DNA from: CAYJRR01 sp964372275 [NCBI: uncultured bacterium]
GTDB lineage: Bacteria > CAYJRR01
Reading direction: 5' to 3'
Assembly (NCBI GenBank): GCA_964372275.1
Contig: CAYJRR010000027.1
Location: forward strand, 1-39,869
DNA length: 39,869 nt
Both the position numbers and the translations under genes were made by a program. Below the pieces are notes generated by a model. The model worked only from the letters and a program-made list of their open reading frames with translations, was not told the DNA's origin and ran no database searches. Shown piece after piece: positions 16,773-25,107 of this stretch. Position 1 is the first letter of the stretch. Each line of letters starts with the position of its first letter.

Positions 16773-18065
16773 ATGGGGGAAATCGCAATCCGCGTGGAGG
16801 GGATGGGGAAGCGGTTCCGAATCGAAAGGAACCGGCCGCAGTACGCCACTCTGCGGGACGCGGTAACCGACGGGCTCCGATCGCGCCTCCGCCGACTTCG
16901 GCCGGCGAGTCGATGCGAGTCGCGCCTGGCGGACGGTGGCGAGGAGTCGATCTGGGCCCTGAGGGAGGTCTCGTTCGACGTCCATCGCGGTGACGTCGTC
17001 GGAATCGTTGGCGCGAACGGCGCGGGGAAGAGCACCTTGCTCAAGATCCTTTCCCGCATCACGGAGCCGACCGAGGGACGGGCGAGAATCTACGGGCGCC
17101 TGGGTTCGCTGCTTGAAGTTGGCACGGGATTCCATCCCGAGCTGTCGGGACGCGAGAACATCTTCCTCAACGCCGCCATTCTCGGGATGAAACGTGCCGA
17201 GATCGTCCGCAAACTCGACGAGATCATCGCCTTTGCCGAGATCGAGCGATTCCTGGACACGCCGGTGAAGCACTACTCCAGCGGCATGTACGTTCGTCTC
17301 GCCTTCGCGGTGGCGGCGCACCTGGAGCCCGACATTCTGGTGATCGATGAGGTCCTCGCGGTCGGCGATGCCGCGTTCCAGCGAAAATGCCTCGGTCGTA
17401 TGCAGCAAGTGGCCGGGGAGGGGCGGACGGTTCTCTATGTCAGCCACAACCTGCGTTCGATTCGTACCCTATGCAAGCGCGCCCTCTGGCTCAAGGCAGG
17501 GAGGGTAGAGGCAAACGGGACTTCCGGTGAGGTCGTCGACCGCTACCTTCTCGACGTTCCGCGCGCCGCGTCTGCCGCGGAACTTACCGCTCAGATTCGC
17601 AAACTTCCCGCCGATCCGGTGTTCCGACTCGAGCAGGTGTGGCTCAAGCAGGACGGGGAGCCGCTCGCCGAGCGTGTCCAGGCCGGAAAACCGCTGGAGG
17701 TCGGAATCCGATATCGGATCCTGGAACGATCGACCGGTCTCCGGGTCTATTTCGACCTTTGCGATGCCGAGGACACACTCCTCTTCCGCACCTTCCACGA
17801 CGAGGATCGGGACGTCATCTCCACGACGGATCCCGGCCTCTACGACTCGATTGCCGTTCTCCCCGCCGATCTGCTCGCTCCCGCGGCGTACGAGCTGCGA
17901 TTTCAGGCGGGGATCTACAACGTGCGACATTGCCTGCCGGATTCCGTCCGGCTCCGCATCGAGGTCGATGCCACGGGGCGCTACAACCGATCCTATCCGG
18001 GGGACGTGGCGCGCGGCGCCCTCGCGCTCGCTGTGCCGTGGACAACGCGTGGAGTCGGCACGTGA
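16773..18065 (+). CDS. wzt: ABC polysaccharide exporter ATPase with C-terminal sensor domain (Wzt-type)
   Basis: 430 residues, ATG 4 bases after the permease stop; no strong Shine-Dalgarno, so coupling is likely. The nucleotide-binding domain has Walker A GANGAGKST (about 79-87), the family-specific signature HYSSGMYVRLAFAVAAH (about 167), Walker B DILVIDEVLAVGD and H-loop YVSHNLRS. Residues 265-430 form an extra beta-rich domain (GLRVYFDLCDAEDTLLF, AAYELRFQAGIYNVRHCL). In the E. coli O9a system this C-terminal Wzt domain binds the modified non-reducing end of the chain; presence here implies that the exported glycan carries a terminal cap. A methyltransferase gene overlaps its stop (GTGA). 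It energises export together with Wzm at the inner membrane. Confidence 0.92.
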   Translation: MGEIAIRVEGMGKRFRIERNRPQYATLRDAVTDGLRSRLRRLRPASRCESRLADGGEESIWALREVSFDVHRGDVVGIVGANGAGKSTLLKILSRITEPTEGRARIYGRLGSLLEVGTGFHPELSGRENIFLNAAILGMKRAEIVRKLDEIIAFAEIERFLDTPVKHYSSGMYVRLAFAVAAHLEPDILVIDEVLAVGDAAFQRKCLGRMQQVAGEGRTVLYVSHNLRSIRTLCKRALWLKAGRVEANGTSGEVVDRYLLDVPRAASAAELTAQIRKLPADPVFRLEQVWLKQDGEPLAERVQAGKPLEVGIRYRILERSTGLRVYFDLCDAEDTLLFRTFHDEDRDVISTTDPGLYDSIAVLPADLLAPAAYELRFQAGIYNVRHCLPDSVRLRIEVDATGRYNRSYPGDVARGALALAVPWTTRGVGT

Positions 18066-18904
18066 TCCGCATGGCGGCCAAGTTACTGCAACGGGCCGGC
18101 CGGCGGTTGGAGGCGTTCGCCGAGAACGGCGGTGTGACGGTACTGGAACGGGACGGGGACTGGGTGTTGTGCCGTGCGAGGGGATTTTCTTGGCGTCTCG
18201 ACCCACGTCAGTACGTCGATGCGGAGATTGTACGTTACGGAATCTACGAGCGGGATTCGACGCTCTGGCTGCCGAAACTGGTGAAGCCGGGCATGGTGGT
18301 GGCCGATGTGGGGGCGAATTTCGGCTACTACGCGCTGCAGCTCAGCCGACTGGTCGGCAGCGAGGGGCGCGTCCACGCTTTCGAGCCGTCGGTCCGTTTC
18401 CGTGAGCGATTGCAGCGCCATCTTGCGGAGAACGGGTGCGACAACGTCACCGTTTCCGACGTTGCGCTTTCGGACGAGGCCGGGGAGCAGGAGTTGTTCG
18501 TTCGGGGCAGTACGGCGTCGTTCCAGCGCGTCGATTCGGCCGAGAGCGAATCGGTACTTCGGACGACGCTGGATCGCTATGTCGATGAGGCTGGCGTCTC
18601 GCGGTTGGACTTCGTAAAGGTCGACATCGACGGCCACGAGCCGCGGTTCCTGGCCGGGGCGGTGAGAACGCTGAGGCGATTCCAGCCGGTGGTACTGATG
18701 GAGTTCTCCCACCTGCACCTGTTGCTGGCTGGGAGCGGGGTCGAAGACCTTGCACGAACGATGGCCGAATTGGGCTATACCCTTTGTCCGGACCGGACGG
18801 GAAAGCCGTTCGCGGATCGGGTGGAGTTCTTGACCGAGGCAATGAACTGCTCCCATAGCGTGAACATTCTTTGCCACCCCGCGTCGAAGGTGCTTCCCGA
18901 ATGA
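18062..18904 (+). CDS. FkbM-family methyltransferase
   Basis: 280 residues from GTG 18062 (GTGA overlap with the wzt stop); ATG at 18071 would give 277. SAM motif I is MVVADVGANFGYYALQLSRLVG and the family-specific block is DFVKVDIDGHEPRFLAGAVRTL. FkbM proteins are O-methyltransferases, here probably acting on a sugar hydroxyl. Lying directly after wzt, it is the best candidate for the chain-terminal methylation that a Wzt sensor domain would read; that is inference from gene order and the O9a precedent. No membrane span. Codon and base use look a little A+T-richer than the flanks of the window. Confidence 0.88.
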   Translation: MIRMAAKLLQRAGRRLEAFAENGGVTVLERDGDWVLCRARGFSWRLDPRQYVDAEIVRYGIYERDSTLWLPKLVKPGMVVADVGANFGYYALQLSRLVGSEGRVHAFEPSVRFRERLQRHLAENGCDNVTVSDVALSDEAGEQELFVRGSTASFQRVDSAESESVLRTTLDRYVDEAGVSRLDFVKVDIDGHEPRFLAGAVRTLRRFQPVVLMEFSHLHLLLAGSGVEDLARTMAELGYTLCPDRTGKPFADRVEFLTEAMNCSHSVNILCHPASKVLPE

Positions 18905-19656
18905 GCCTCGCGCGGCGGATCCGATCCAGGGCGAGACGCTGGCTAGGTCTCGACGACCTCGACCAGGTTCGTCGCGCCGTCATTCCGCTGAACGATACGG
19001 CCGAGCTTCGGAGGGCCTTCGGATGGAGCCTGGAGCCGATCCTCGACGATCCGCAGATCCATCGATGGGAATACTTGGAGGATGCGAACCAACGCCGTGT
19101 CCGGGACGCAGACTGTCTGGCGACCGTGGTTCGCAACGCGCGTCCGGCGGTATGCCTGGACATCGGCACCGCAACCGGCCGATCGGCGGCGCTCATGTCG
19201 GTGAACGCGCCGGAAAGCCGGGTGTTCACCGTCAACATCCCGCCCGAGGAGATCGCCTCGGGGGATGGGGGGGAAAAGGTAACGCGAGCGTTCGAACGCA
19301 ACGAGATCGGTTCGTACTACCGGGAACGCGGTTTGACCAACATCACCCAGATCCTCGCCAACACCGCGCGGTGGGAGCCGGACGTGGGCACGATCGACGT
19401 GGCGTTCATCGACGGATGCCACGATGCCGAGTTCGTATACAACGACACGAAGAAAGTCCTTCGTCACATGCGGCGGGGCTCGTTCGTCCTGTGGCACGAC
19501 TTCCATCCAGGTCTCGTCGAGCCATTCGACTGGATCCATGACGTCTGCCGAGGTGTTGACCGGCTGCTTGCGGAAGGTTTGGTACAGGGGCGAATCCTCC
19601 ACGTGCGCGACTCGTGGACTGGCATCTACCGGGTGGGAGGACTCGCGGCTCCGTGA
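18901..19656 (+). CDS. Class I SAM methyltransferase (Methyltransf_24-like)
   Basis: 251 residues; ATG overlaps the previous stop (ATGA). After about 75 N-terminal residues the SAM motif I appears as VCLDIGTATGRSAALMSV, and later VAFIDGCHDAEFVYNDTKKVL and GSFVLWHDFHPG. The IDG-x-H-x(7)-D pattern is typical of the Methyltransf_24 group, which includes sugar and small-molecule O-methyltransferases. Cytoplasmic. It lies between an FkbM methyltransferase and a CgeB-like transferase, so the substrate is probably the same glycan. The exact sugar position modified is unknown. Confidence 0.85.
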   Translation: MSLARRIRSRARRWLGLDDLDQVRRAVIPLNDTAELRRAFGWSLEPILDDPQIHRWEYLEDANQRRVRDADCLATVVRNARPAVCLDIGTATGRSAALMSVNAPESRVFTVNIPPEEIASGDGGEKVTRAFERNEIGSYYRERGLTNITQILANTARWEPDVGTIDVAFIDGCHDAEFVYNDTKKVLRHMRRGSFVLWHDFHPGLVEPFDWIHDVCRGVDRLLAEGLVQGRILHVRDSWTGIYRVGGLAAP

Positions 19657-20840
19657 TCGGTCCGCGTTTTCTTCTTGGCTACCCCTATTATCCGACTCCG
19701 TATCGAAACGTCGAACGGGTGGAGCTGGAGTACCATCAGCGGCTTCGCGCGGCCGGATTCGCCGTCGAGAGCTTCTGCCTGACACTGAATCCGCCGGGCC
19801 CGCCGCTAACGTTTGCGGAACTCGATGCGCGGTGGCGGCGAGGAGACCGCGAGCTTCTTACGATGTACGAGCGGCTCGAGGAGCGCCTGGACGGGGTCGA
19901 CGTCCTCTACAATCTCGCCGGATTGAATCTCCATCCGGAGTTCGTGGAGCGTCTTCCTGTCTATACCGTCTTCCAGTGCTTCGACGATCCCGAAAGCTCG
20001 GAAAATCTATCGCGACCAGTGGCCCACGCCTACGACCTCTGTCTGGTGGGAAACGTCGCCGAAGTAGAGACGTATCGATCCTGGGGCGTGAAGGAGGTCA
20101 CCTGGATTCCAATGGGTTACCGCGATGGCTTCTACGATCCGAGCCTCACCGAGGAGCAGATTCTCGAGGGAAAGCGGGACATCGACCTGTTCATGGTGAG
20201 CGATCTATCGAGTCCATGGCGACGGAATCGGCTGGAGCGGCTCGCGGGAGTATTTTCCGATGCTCACTTCTACGGCCGCGGCTGGCCGCGCGGTTTTCTG
20301 CCCGAGGAGAAGGAGAGGGAGCTGATTCGGCGAGCGAAGATCGGTCCCAACTTGCACAACACCACCGGACCGATCAATTTCCGAACGTACTGCCTGCCCG
20401 CCAACGGAGTCCTGCAGGTATGTGACAACGCTCGATACCTGGGAAAGGTTTTCGAAGTTGGAAAGGAGGTCGTCGGTTTCGAAACGGTCGAAGAATGTAT
20501 CGACATGATTCGCTACTACCTGGCGCATGAACGGGAGCGGCGGGAGATCGCAGCAGCGGGTTGGCGTCGCGCGACACGGGACTACAACGAAGTCTCCGTC
20601 TTTCGGCGCGCACTGGAGGAGATCGAACGGCGACGCGGTCCGGCCGTCGCACCGAATCGCAATGCGCACGACAAGTCGGGTGGTGGACGGCAGGCGATGT
20701 CGGTAGCCCGTTCGCAACGCCATGCGACGATCGCAGCCCGGTGGTTCCACGACGTGCTCTCCCTGGCACGCCGCGGATGGCGGAGAATCAAGAAGGGTTT
20801 GGCCCTCTCGGCGACGTTCCAAGTAGTCTTTCGGTCATGA
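19653..20840 (+). CDS. CgeB-like glycosyltransferase
   Basis: 395 residues from GTG 19653 (GTGA overlap). It opens FLLGYPYYPTPYRNVER and carries ERLPVYTVFQCFDDPESSE and DLCLVGNVAEVETYRSWGV. The C-terminal donor half reads IGPNLHNTTGPINFRTYCLPANGVLQVCDN, then LGKVFEVGKEVVGFETVEECIDMIRYYLAHERERREIA, the CgeB/Glyco_trans_1-like pattern of GT-B enzymes first named from Bacillus spore maturation. A basic tail of about 65 residues beyond the fold has no known motif. Lines of sequence in this gene are clearly A+T-richer than the rest of the window (29 G/C of 60 at 20461-20520), a possible sign of foreign origin. Confidence 0.84.
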   Translation: MIGPRFLLGYPYYPTPYRNVERVELEYHQRLRAAGFAVESFCLTLNPPGPPLTFAELDARWRRGDRELLTMYERLEERLDGVDVLYNLAGLNLHPEFVERLPVYTVFQCFDDPESSENLSRPVAHAYDLCLVGNVAEVETYRSWGVKEVTWIPMGYRDGFYDPSLTEEQILEGKRDIDLFMVSDLSSPWRRNRLERLAGVFSDAHFYGRGWPRGFLPEEKERELIRRAKIGPNLHNTTGPINFRTYCLPANGVLQVCDNARYLGKVFEVGKEVVGFETVEECIDMIRYYLAHERERREIAAAGWRRATRDYNEVSVFRRALEEIERRRGPAVAPNRNAHDKSGGGRQAMSVARSQRHATIAARWFHDVLSLARRGWRRIKKGLALSATFQVVFRS

Positions 20841-22057
20841 GTGCCTGCCTGACCTGCGGCTCCTCCACCGAGCCGTTCCACTCCTTCGGGCGGATGCCGA
20901 TCGCGAACGGGTTCGTGGCGCCGGATCGGGTCGCGGAGGAGTACTTCTTCGAGCTGGCGGTCGCGTTCTGCCCGCGGTGCACGATGGTGCAGCTGGTGGA
21001 GCGGGTCGACCCGACGAAGATGTTCCACGAGAACTACGCCTTCTTCTCGTCCACCTCGTCGCGGATGGCGGTCCATTTCCGGGAGATGGCCGACGACGTG
21101 CGCGCGCGCTACCTCGGCGGGCCCGATCCATTCGTGGTGGAGATCGGGAGCAACGACGGGATCCTTCTGCACCACTTCGCAGAAGCGAAGATCCGGCACC
21201 TCGGGATCGAGCCTTCGAAGAACGTCGCGGAGGTCGCCGCCGCCAAGGGGATCCGCACCGTCTGCCGCTTCTTCGACGCCGGCGTCGCCCGCGAGATCGT
21301 GGCGGAAAACGGCCAGGCCGACGCGTTCCTCGGCGCCAACGTGATGTGCCACCTGCCGGACATCCACTCGGTCGCCGAGGGGATCCGGATCCTGCTCAAG
21401 CCGACCGGGGTACTGGTGTTCGAGGACCCCTACGTCGGCGACATCGTGGAGAAGACCTCCTACGACCAGATCTACGACGAGCACGTCTTCTACTTCTCGC
21501 TCGCGTCGGTCTCGCAGTTGTTCGGACGGCACGGGATGGAGCTGGTCGACGCCATCCCCCAGGGGACGCACGGCGGCTCGATGCGCTACGTCGTCGCGCC
21601 GAAAGGCTCCCGGCCGGTGTCGCCAGACGTTCCTCGCCTCCTGGCCCGGGAGAAGGAGCTCGGACTCGACCGCCTCGAGACCTTCCGGCGGTTGAGCGAA
21701 CGGATCGAGCGCTCGCGTGACGAGCTCAAAGCCCTGCTCCGGCGGTTGAAGGCGGAAGGGAAGAGCGTCGTCGGCTACGGCGCCACCTCGAAGAGCACCA
21801 CCGTCCTCAACTACGGCGGCATCGGACCGGAGCTGGTGTCCTACATCAGCGACACCACCCCGGTGAAGCAGGGGAAGCTGACCCCGGGGAGTCACATCCC
21901 GGTGCGGCCGTACTCGGAGTTCGCGGCCTCTCCGCCCAGCCACGCGCTGCTGTTCGCCTGGAACCACGCCGCCGAGATCCTGGAGAAGGAGCGGGGGTTC
22001 GTCGCCGGCGGCGGACGGTTCATCGTCTACGTCCCCACGGTGAAGGTGCTGGCGTGA
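20837..22057 (+). CDS. Sugar C-methyltransferase (Methyltransf_13/23/14 type)
   Basis: 406 residues from the ATG at 20837 (ATGA overlap). The N-terminus has two CxxC pairs (Cys4/7 and Cys45/48), the zinc domain of Methyltransf_13. SAM motif I is FVVEIGSNDGILLHHFA (about 95-112), and a third C-terminal domain contains SVVGYGATSKSTTVLNYGG (about 308-326), the C-methyltransferase end of the family. Relatives (NovU, TylCIII, EvaC) methylate a carbon of dTDP-4-keto-6-deoxy sugars to make branched sugars. The aminotransferase immediately downstream acts on the same class of keto-sugars. The open frame reaches back to 20561 only as a shadow. Family confident; exact carbon (often C-3 or C-5) unknown. 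Confidence 0.9.
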   Translation: MSACLTCGSSTEPFHSFGRMPIANGFVAPDRVAEEYFFELAVAFCPRCTMVQLVERVDPTKMFHENYAFFSSTSSRMAVHFREMADDVRARYLGGPDPFVVEIGSNDGILLHHFAEAKIRHLGIEPSKNVAEVAAAKGIRTVCRFFDAGVAREIVAENGQADAFLGANVMCHLPDIHSVAEGIRILLKPTGVLVFEDPYVGDIVEKTSYDQIYDEHVFYFSLASVSQLFGRHGMELVDAIPQGTHGGSMRYVVAPKGSRPVSPDVPRLLAREKELGLDRLETFRRLSERIERSRDELKALLRRLKAEGKSVVGYGATSKSTTVLNYGGIGPELVSYISDTTPVKQGKLTPGSHIPVRPYSEFAASPPSHALLFAWNHAAEILEKERGFVAGGGRFIVYVPTVKVLA

Positions 22058-22092
22058 TCCCGGAGGTGCGCGCGAACGAGGGCGGTCCGTGA
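22054..22092 (+). CDS. 12-codon bridging mini-ORF
   Basis: GTG at 22054 overlaps the stop of the C-methyltransferase as GTGA; the frame reads MIPEVRANEGGP and its TGA (22090-22092) overlaps the GTG of the aminotransferase, again as GTGA. The ten bases GTGATCCCGG occur at both starts (22054 and 22089). It may be a translational relay left by a small duplication, with no function as a peptide. It is too short to support as a protein. Confidence 0.35.
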   Translation: MIPEVRANEGGP

Positions 22093-23192
22093 TCCCGGTC
22101 GCCGATCCGAAGGCCCAGTTCCTCGCCCACCGCGCCGGGATCGAGGAGGCGATGCGGCGGGTGCTGGAGAAGGGGCGCTACATCCTGGGCGAGGAGGTGC
22201 GCGCCTTCGAGTCGGAGTTCGCCGCCTACGTCGGCGTCGGGGACGCGGTCGGCGTCGGGAGCGGCACCGACGCCCTGCACCTCGCCGTCCGCGCGCTCGG
22301 GCTGGGGCCGGGCGACGAGGTCGTCACCGTGGCCCACACCGCGGTGGCCACGGTCGCGGCGATCGAGCTGGCCGGGGCGGCGCCGGTGATGGTCGACGTC
22401 GATCCGGAGACCTTCACCCTCGACCCTGCGAAGCTCGACGCGGCGGTCGGTCCTCGTACCCGGGCGGTGATCGCCGTCCACCTCTACGGCCGACCGGCCG
22501 CGCTCGACGAGATTCTCGCCGTCGCCGGCCGGCGGGGGCTGCGCGTGATCGAGGACTGCGCGCAGGCCCACGGCGCGCGCCACCGCGGCCGCCGGGTCGG
22601 CTCGTTCGGCGATCTCGCCGCCTTCAGCTTCTACCCCACGAAGAATCTCGGCGCGATCGGCGATGGAGGGATGGTGGTCGGCGCCGACCGCGCAACGGTC
22701 GAGCGCGTGCGCCTGCTCCGGGAGTACGGCTGGGAGGAGCGCTACGTCAGCCGGTTCGCCGGGACCAACTCGCGGCTCGACGAGCTGCAGGCCGCGGTGC
22801 TGCGCGTCAAGCTCCGCACCCTCGACGCCGACAACGCTTCGCGCGCCCGCCTCGCGCGCCGCTACGACGAGGCGTTCGCGGGGCTGCCCCTCCGCACCCC
22901 TCCCGCCGCCGACGGACACGCCTACCACCTGTACGTGGTGCGGACGGTGGAACGGGAGGCGTTGATGAAGGCGCTCCACGACCGCGGCGTCGGGACGCTG
23001 GTCCACTACCCGGTGCCGGTCCATCTCCAGGCGGCCTACCGCGATCGCCTCCGCGGCGCCGATCGCCTCGCGGAGACCGAGCGCGCGGCGCGAGAAGTCC
23101 TTTCGCTTCCCCTCTATCCGGAGCTCCCCGAGTCCGATCAGGATCGGGTGATCGAGGCGGTGCGCTCCTTCTTCGCCCGCCCGACGGCATGA
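22089..23192 (+). CDS. DegT/DnrJ/EryC1 family sugar aminotransferase
   Basis: 367 residues from GTG 22089. The PLP lysine is Lys185 in SFYPTKNLGAIGDGG; other family marks are GVGSGTDALHLAVRAL, the VAHTAVATVAAIEL loop, VDPETFTLD, HLYGRPAALDEI and VIEDCAQAHGARH. It resembles the FdtB/QdtB-like enzymes that aminate C-3 of keto-6-deoxy hexoses, but the family alone does not fix position or stereochemistry. It uses glutamate and acts in the cytoplasm. It follows a C-methyltransferase, so a branched, aminated deoxy-sugar could be produced, but the early dTDP-sugar genes (rmlA/rmlB type) are not in the window. Stop overlaps the next start (ATGA). Confidence 0.92.
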   Translation: MIPVADPKAQFLAHRAGIEEAMRRVLEKGRYILGEEVRAFESEFAAYVGVGDAVGVGSGTDALHLAVRALGLGPGDEVVTVAHTAVATVAAIELAGAAPVMVDVDPETFTLDPAKLDAAVGPRTRAVIAVHLYGRPAALDEILAVAGRRGLRVIEDCAQAHGARHRGRRVGSFGDLAAFSFYPTKNLGAIGDGGMVVGADRATVERVRLLREYGWEERYVSRFAGTNSRLDELQAAVLRVKLRTLDADNASRARLARRYDEAFAGLPLRTPPAADGHAYHLYVVRTVEREALMKALHDRGVGTLVHYPVPVHLQAAYRDRLRGADRLAETERAAREVLSLPLYPELPESDQDRVIEAVRSFFARPTA

Positions 23193-23980
23193 CCACGATG
23201 CTGCGCAGGTTCCTCGGGCGTCTGAGGCGTACCCGGCCTGCGACGGCGCCAGCGCCAGCACCGATCTGGGAGGGGGTCTACCCGCGTTTGTGCGATGTTC
23301 CGGCGAGGGGCGAGGGTTTCGCCGGAAACACCTGGCTGGAGATGACGCGCGCCTATACACGCGGAGCGCTCGAGGCTTCGACGGGTCTGCTTCCGGAGCC
23401 CGCGGGTGAAGAGCACACTTGGCTGGTGGCGTTGGTGGCGACGCTTCTCGCCGGGAAGGAGAACCTTCGCGTGCTCGACTTCGGCGGCGGGATGGGGATC
23501 TCCTATGCCGCGCTCCGTGCCGGCGTCGTTCGCTCCGACCGGATCGACTACCACGTCGTCGAAGGGCCGGAGGTATGCGACGCCGGTCGAGCGCTGTTCG
23601 GTGCCGAAGCGGGAATCCATTTTCATACCGAAATCCCCGAGATCGAAAAGGTCGACCTCCTCTTTTCGTGCAGTGCGCTCCAGTACGTGGAGGACTATCG
23701 CGGACTGATTCGTCGACTCTGCATGCTCAGGCCGCGCTACGTCTTCCTCGCCAAGCTCCCCGCCGGTGAGGTGAGGACCTTCGCCACCGCACAACAGAAC
23801 GTGCCAGGATCAACGATTCCGTATTGGTTCCTCGACGTGCGGGAGATCGTCGAGGTCCTGGCGAGCGAGGGATACACGCTCGAGGCCAAGGGACGATTCG
23901 CCCAGGCGTACGACCAGACCAGCCTCCCTGCGGAGCGGCGGATCCCGCGGATGTGCAACCTGCTCTTCAGGACGCGATGA
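23189..23980 (+). CDS. TIGR04325-type methyltransferase
   Basis: 263 residues, ATG overlapping the previous stop. It has the family start APIWEGVYPRLCDVP, then SAM motif I as LRVLDFGGGMGISYAALRAG, IDYHVVEGPEVCDAGRALF and LLFSCSALQYVEDYRGLIRRL. From memory this order (W-x-GVY... LDFGGG-x-G) is that of the TIGR04325 family, found almost only in O-antigen and capsule loci. The reaction is not experimentally settled as far as I know; O-methylation of a sugar is likely. Line 23641-23700 is only 33 G/C of 60, again lower than the flanks. Confidence 0.82.
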   Translation: MTTMLRRFLGRLRRTRPATAPAPAPIWEGVYPRLCDVPARGEGFAGNTWLEMTRAYTRGALEASTGLLPEPAGEEHTWLVALVATLLAGKENLRVLDFGGGMGISYAALRAGVVRSDRIDYHVVEGPEVCDAGRALFGAEAGIHFHTEIPEIEKVDLLFSCSALQYVEDYRGLIRRLCMLRPRYVFLAKLPAGEVRTFATAQQNVPGSTIPYWFLDVREIVEVLASEGYTLEAKGRFAQAYDQTSLPAERRIPRMCNLLFRTR

Positions 23981-25107
23981 TTCCCGGATTCGAGACGGCG
24001 CACTGCCCGCGCTGTGGAGGTACCGAAGGACACGTCATCGCCCGCGGGCCCGATCGCCTGCACCGGCTGCCGGGAATCTTCTCAGCGGCCGAATGCCGGA
24101 TGTGCGGCCTCTGGTTTCAGAACCCGAGGCCGACGGTCGAACGTCTCGCCGAGCTCTATCCGGACGGCTACGTCCCGCACGGTGCGCCGGAAGGGCAGGA
24201 TGGCGGCCGCGCGATGGTCGCCCGGCACGTCGCGCCCTCGGATCCGGAGGCGGCGCCGGTTCCGGCTCCGCAACCGCGCCGTTGGGTGCCGGAATCCTAT
24301 TTGCAACGACGGCTCGGGTATCCCGAAGACGGCCTCGGGCGAGTGGTTCGACGGCTTCCGCTGTTCGATCCGTGGGAGCGCCGCCGGCACGGTGTGGCGC
24401 TCACTCCGCGGTTCGTTCCCGGCGGCCGGCTCCTCGAGATCGGCTGCGCCGACGGTGCGCGGTTGCGCCTCCTGCGACACATGGGCTGGCGCGATCTACA
24501 CGGCATCGAGCTTGTGCCTGCCGCCGCGGAACGTGCCCGGAACTCCGGATTCTCCGTCGAGACCGGCCGCGCGGAGGAGGCGCTCGGGCGAACTCCCGAC
24601 GGCGCCTACGATGCGGTCGTCTGCAGCATGGTGCTGGAGCACCTGCACGACCCGTTCGGGTTCCTCCCGTCGATCTCCGCCAAGCTGAAGCCGGGCGGTG
24701 AGCTGCTCTTTTCGACCGTCGTTCGCGATGCGATCGACGCATGGGTATTCGGCGAGTACTGGAGCGGTTTCGACTTCCCGCGGCACATGGTGTTCTTTCG
24801 TACTGCCGACCTCCGCTCGGCTCTGGCGCCGTCGTTCGACCGCGTGGAGACCTTCCACCAGAACGAGCCGATCGACGTCGTCCGGTCGGCCGGGTGGCGA
24901 CGGGGCCCTCTCGACGGACTGCTGGCGACCGTGGCGGCGTCGGCGCCGGGGCGGGTCATCGGAGAGGTCTTGGCGTGGGCACGACTCACCGGTCGCGTGT
25001 CGTTCCGCTGCCGCCGACGGACCGGCGGATCGGCGCGACGTCTGCCCGCAGGTTTTGGCGGGGACGAACGGTCGGATATTGTTCGCCGGGACGATGACCG
25101 ATGGTAA
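23977..25107 (+). CDS. Zinc-ribbon class I SAM methyltransferase
   Basis: 376 residues from the ATG at 23977 (ATGA overlap). The N-terminus carries CPRCGG and ECRMCGLWFQNPRPT, a four-cysteine zinc ribbon. The methyltransferase core reads RLLEIGCADGARLRLLRHMG (motif I, about 155-175), then VVCSMVLEHLHDPFGFLPSI and LKPGGELLFST. An Arg/Pro/Ala-rich spacer lies between (about residues 70-115). It is the common Methyltransf_23-like design of capsule loci. The last 40 residues are basic and low complexity, and overlap the next gene by 14 bases. Substrate unknown; O-methylation of the repeat or of a lipid-linked precursor would fit. Confidence 0.85.
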   Translation: MIPGFETAHCPRCGGTEGHVIARGPDRLHRLPGIFSAAECRMCGLWFQNPRPTVERLAELYPDGYVPHGAPEGQDGGRAMVARHVAPSDPEAAPVPAPQPRRWVPESYLQRRLGYPEDGLGRVVRRLPLFDPWERRRHGVALTPRFVPGGRLLEIGCADGARLRLLRHMGWRDLHGIELVPAAAERARNSGFSVETGRAEEALGRTPDGAYDAVVCSMVLEHLHDPFGFLPSISAKLKPGGELLFSTVVRDAIDAWVFGEYWSGFDFPRHMVFFRTADLRSALAPSFDRVETFHQNEPIDVVRSAGWRRGPLDGLLATVAASAPGRVIGEVLAWARLTGRVSFRCRRRTGGSARRLPAGFGGDERSDIVRRDDDRW

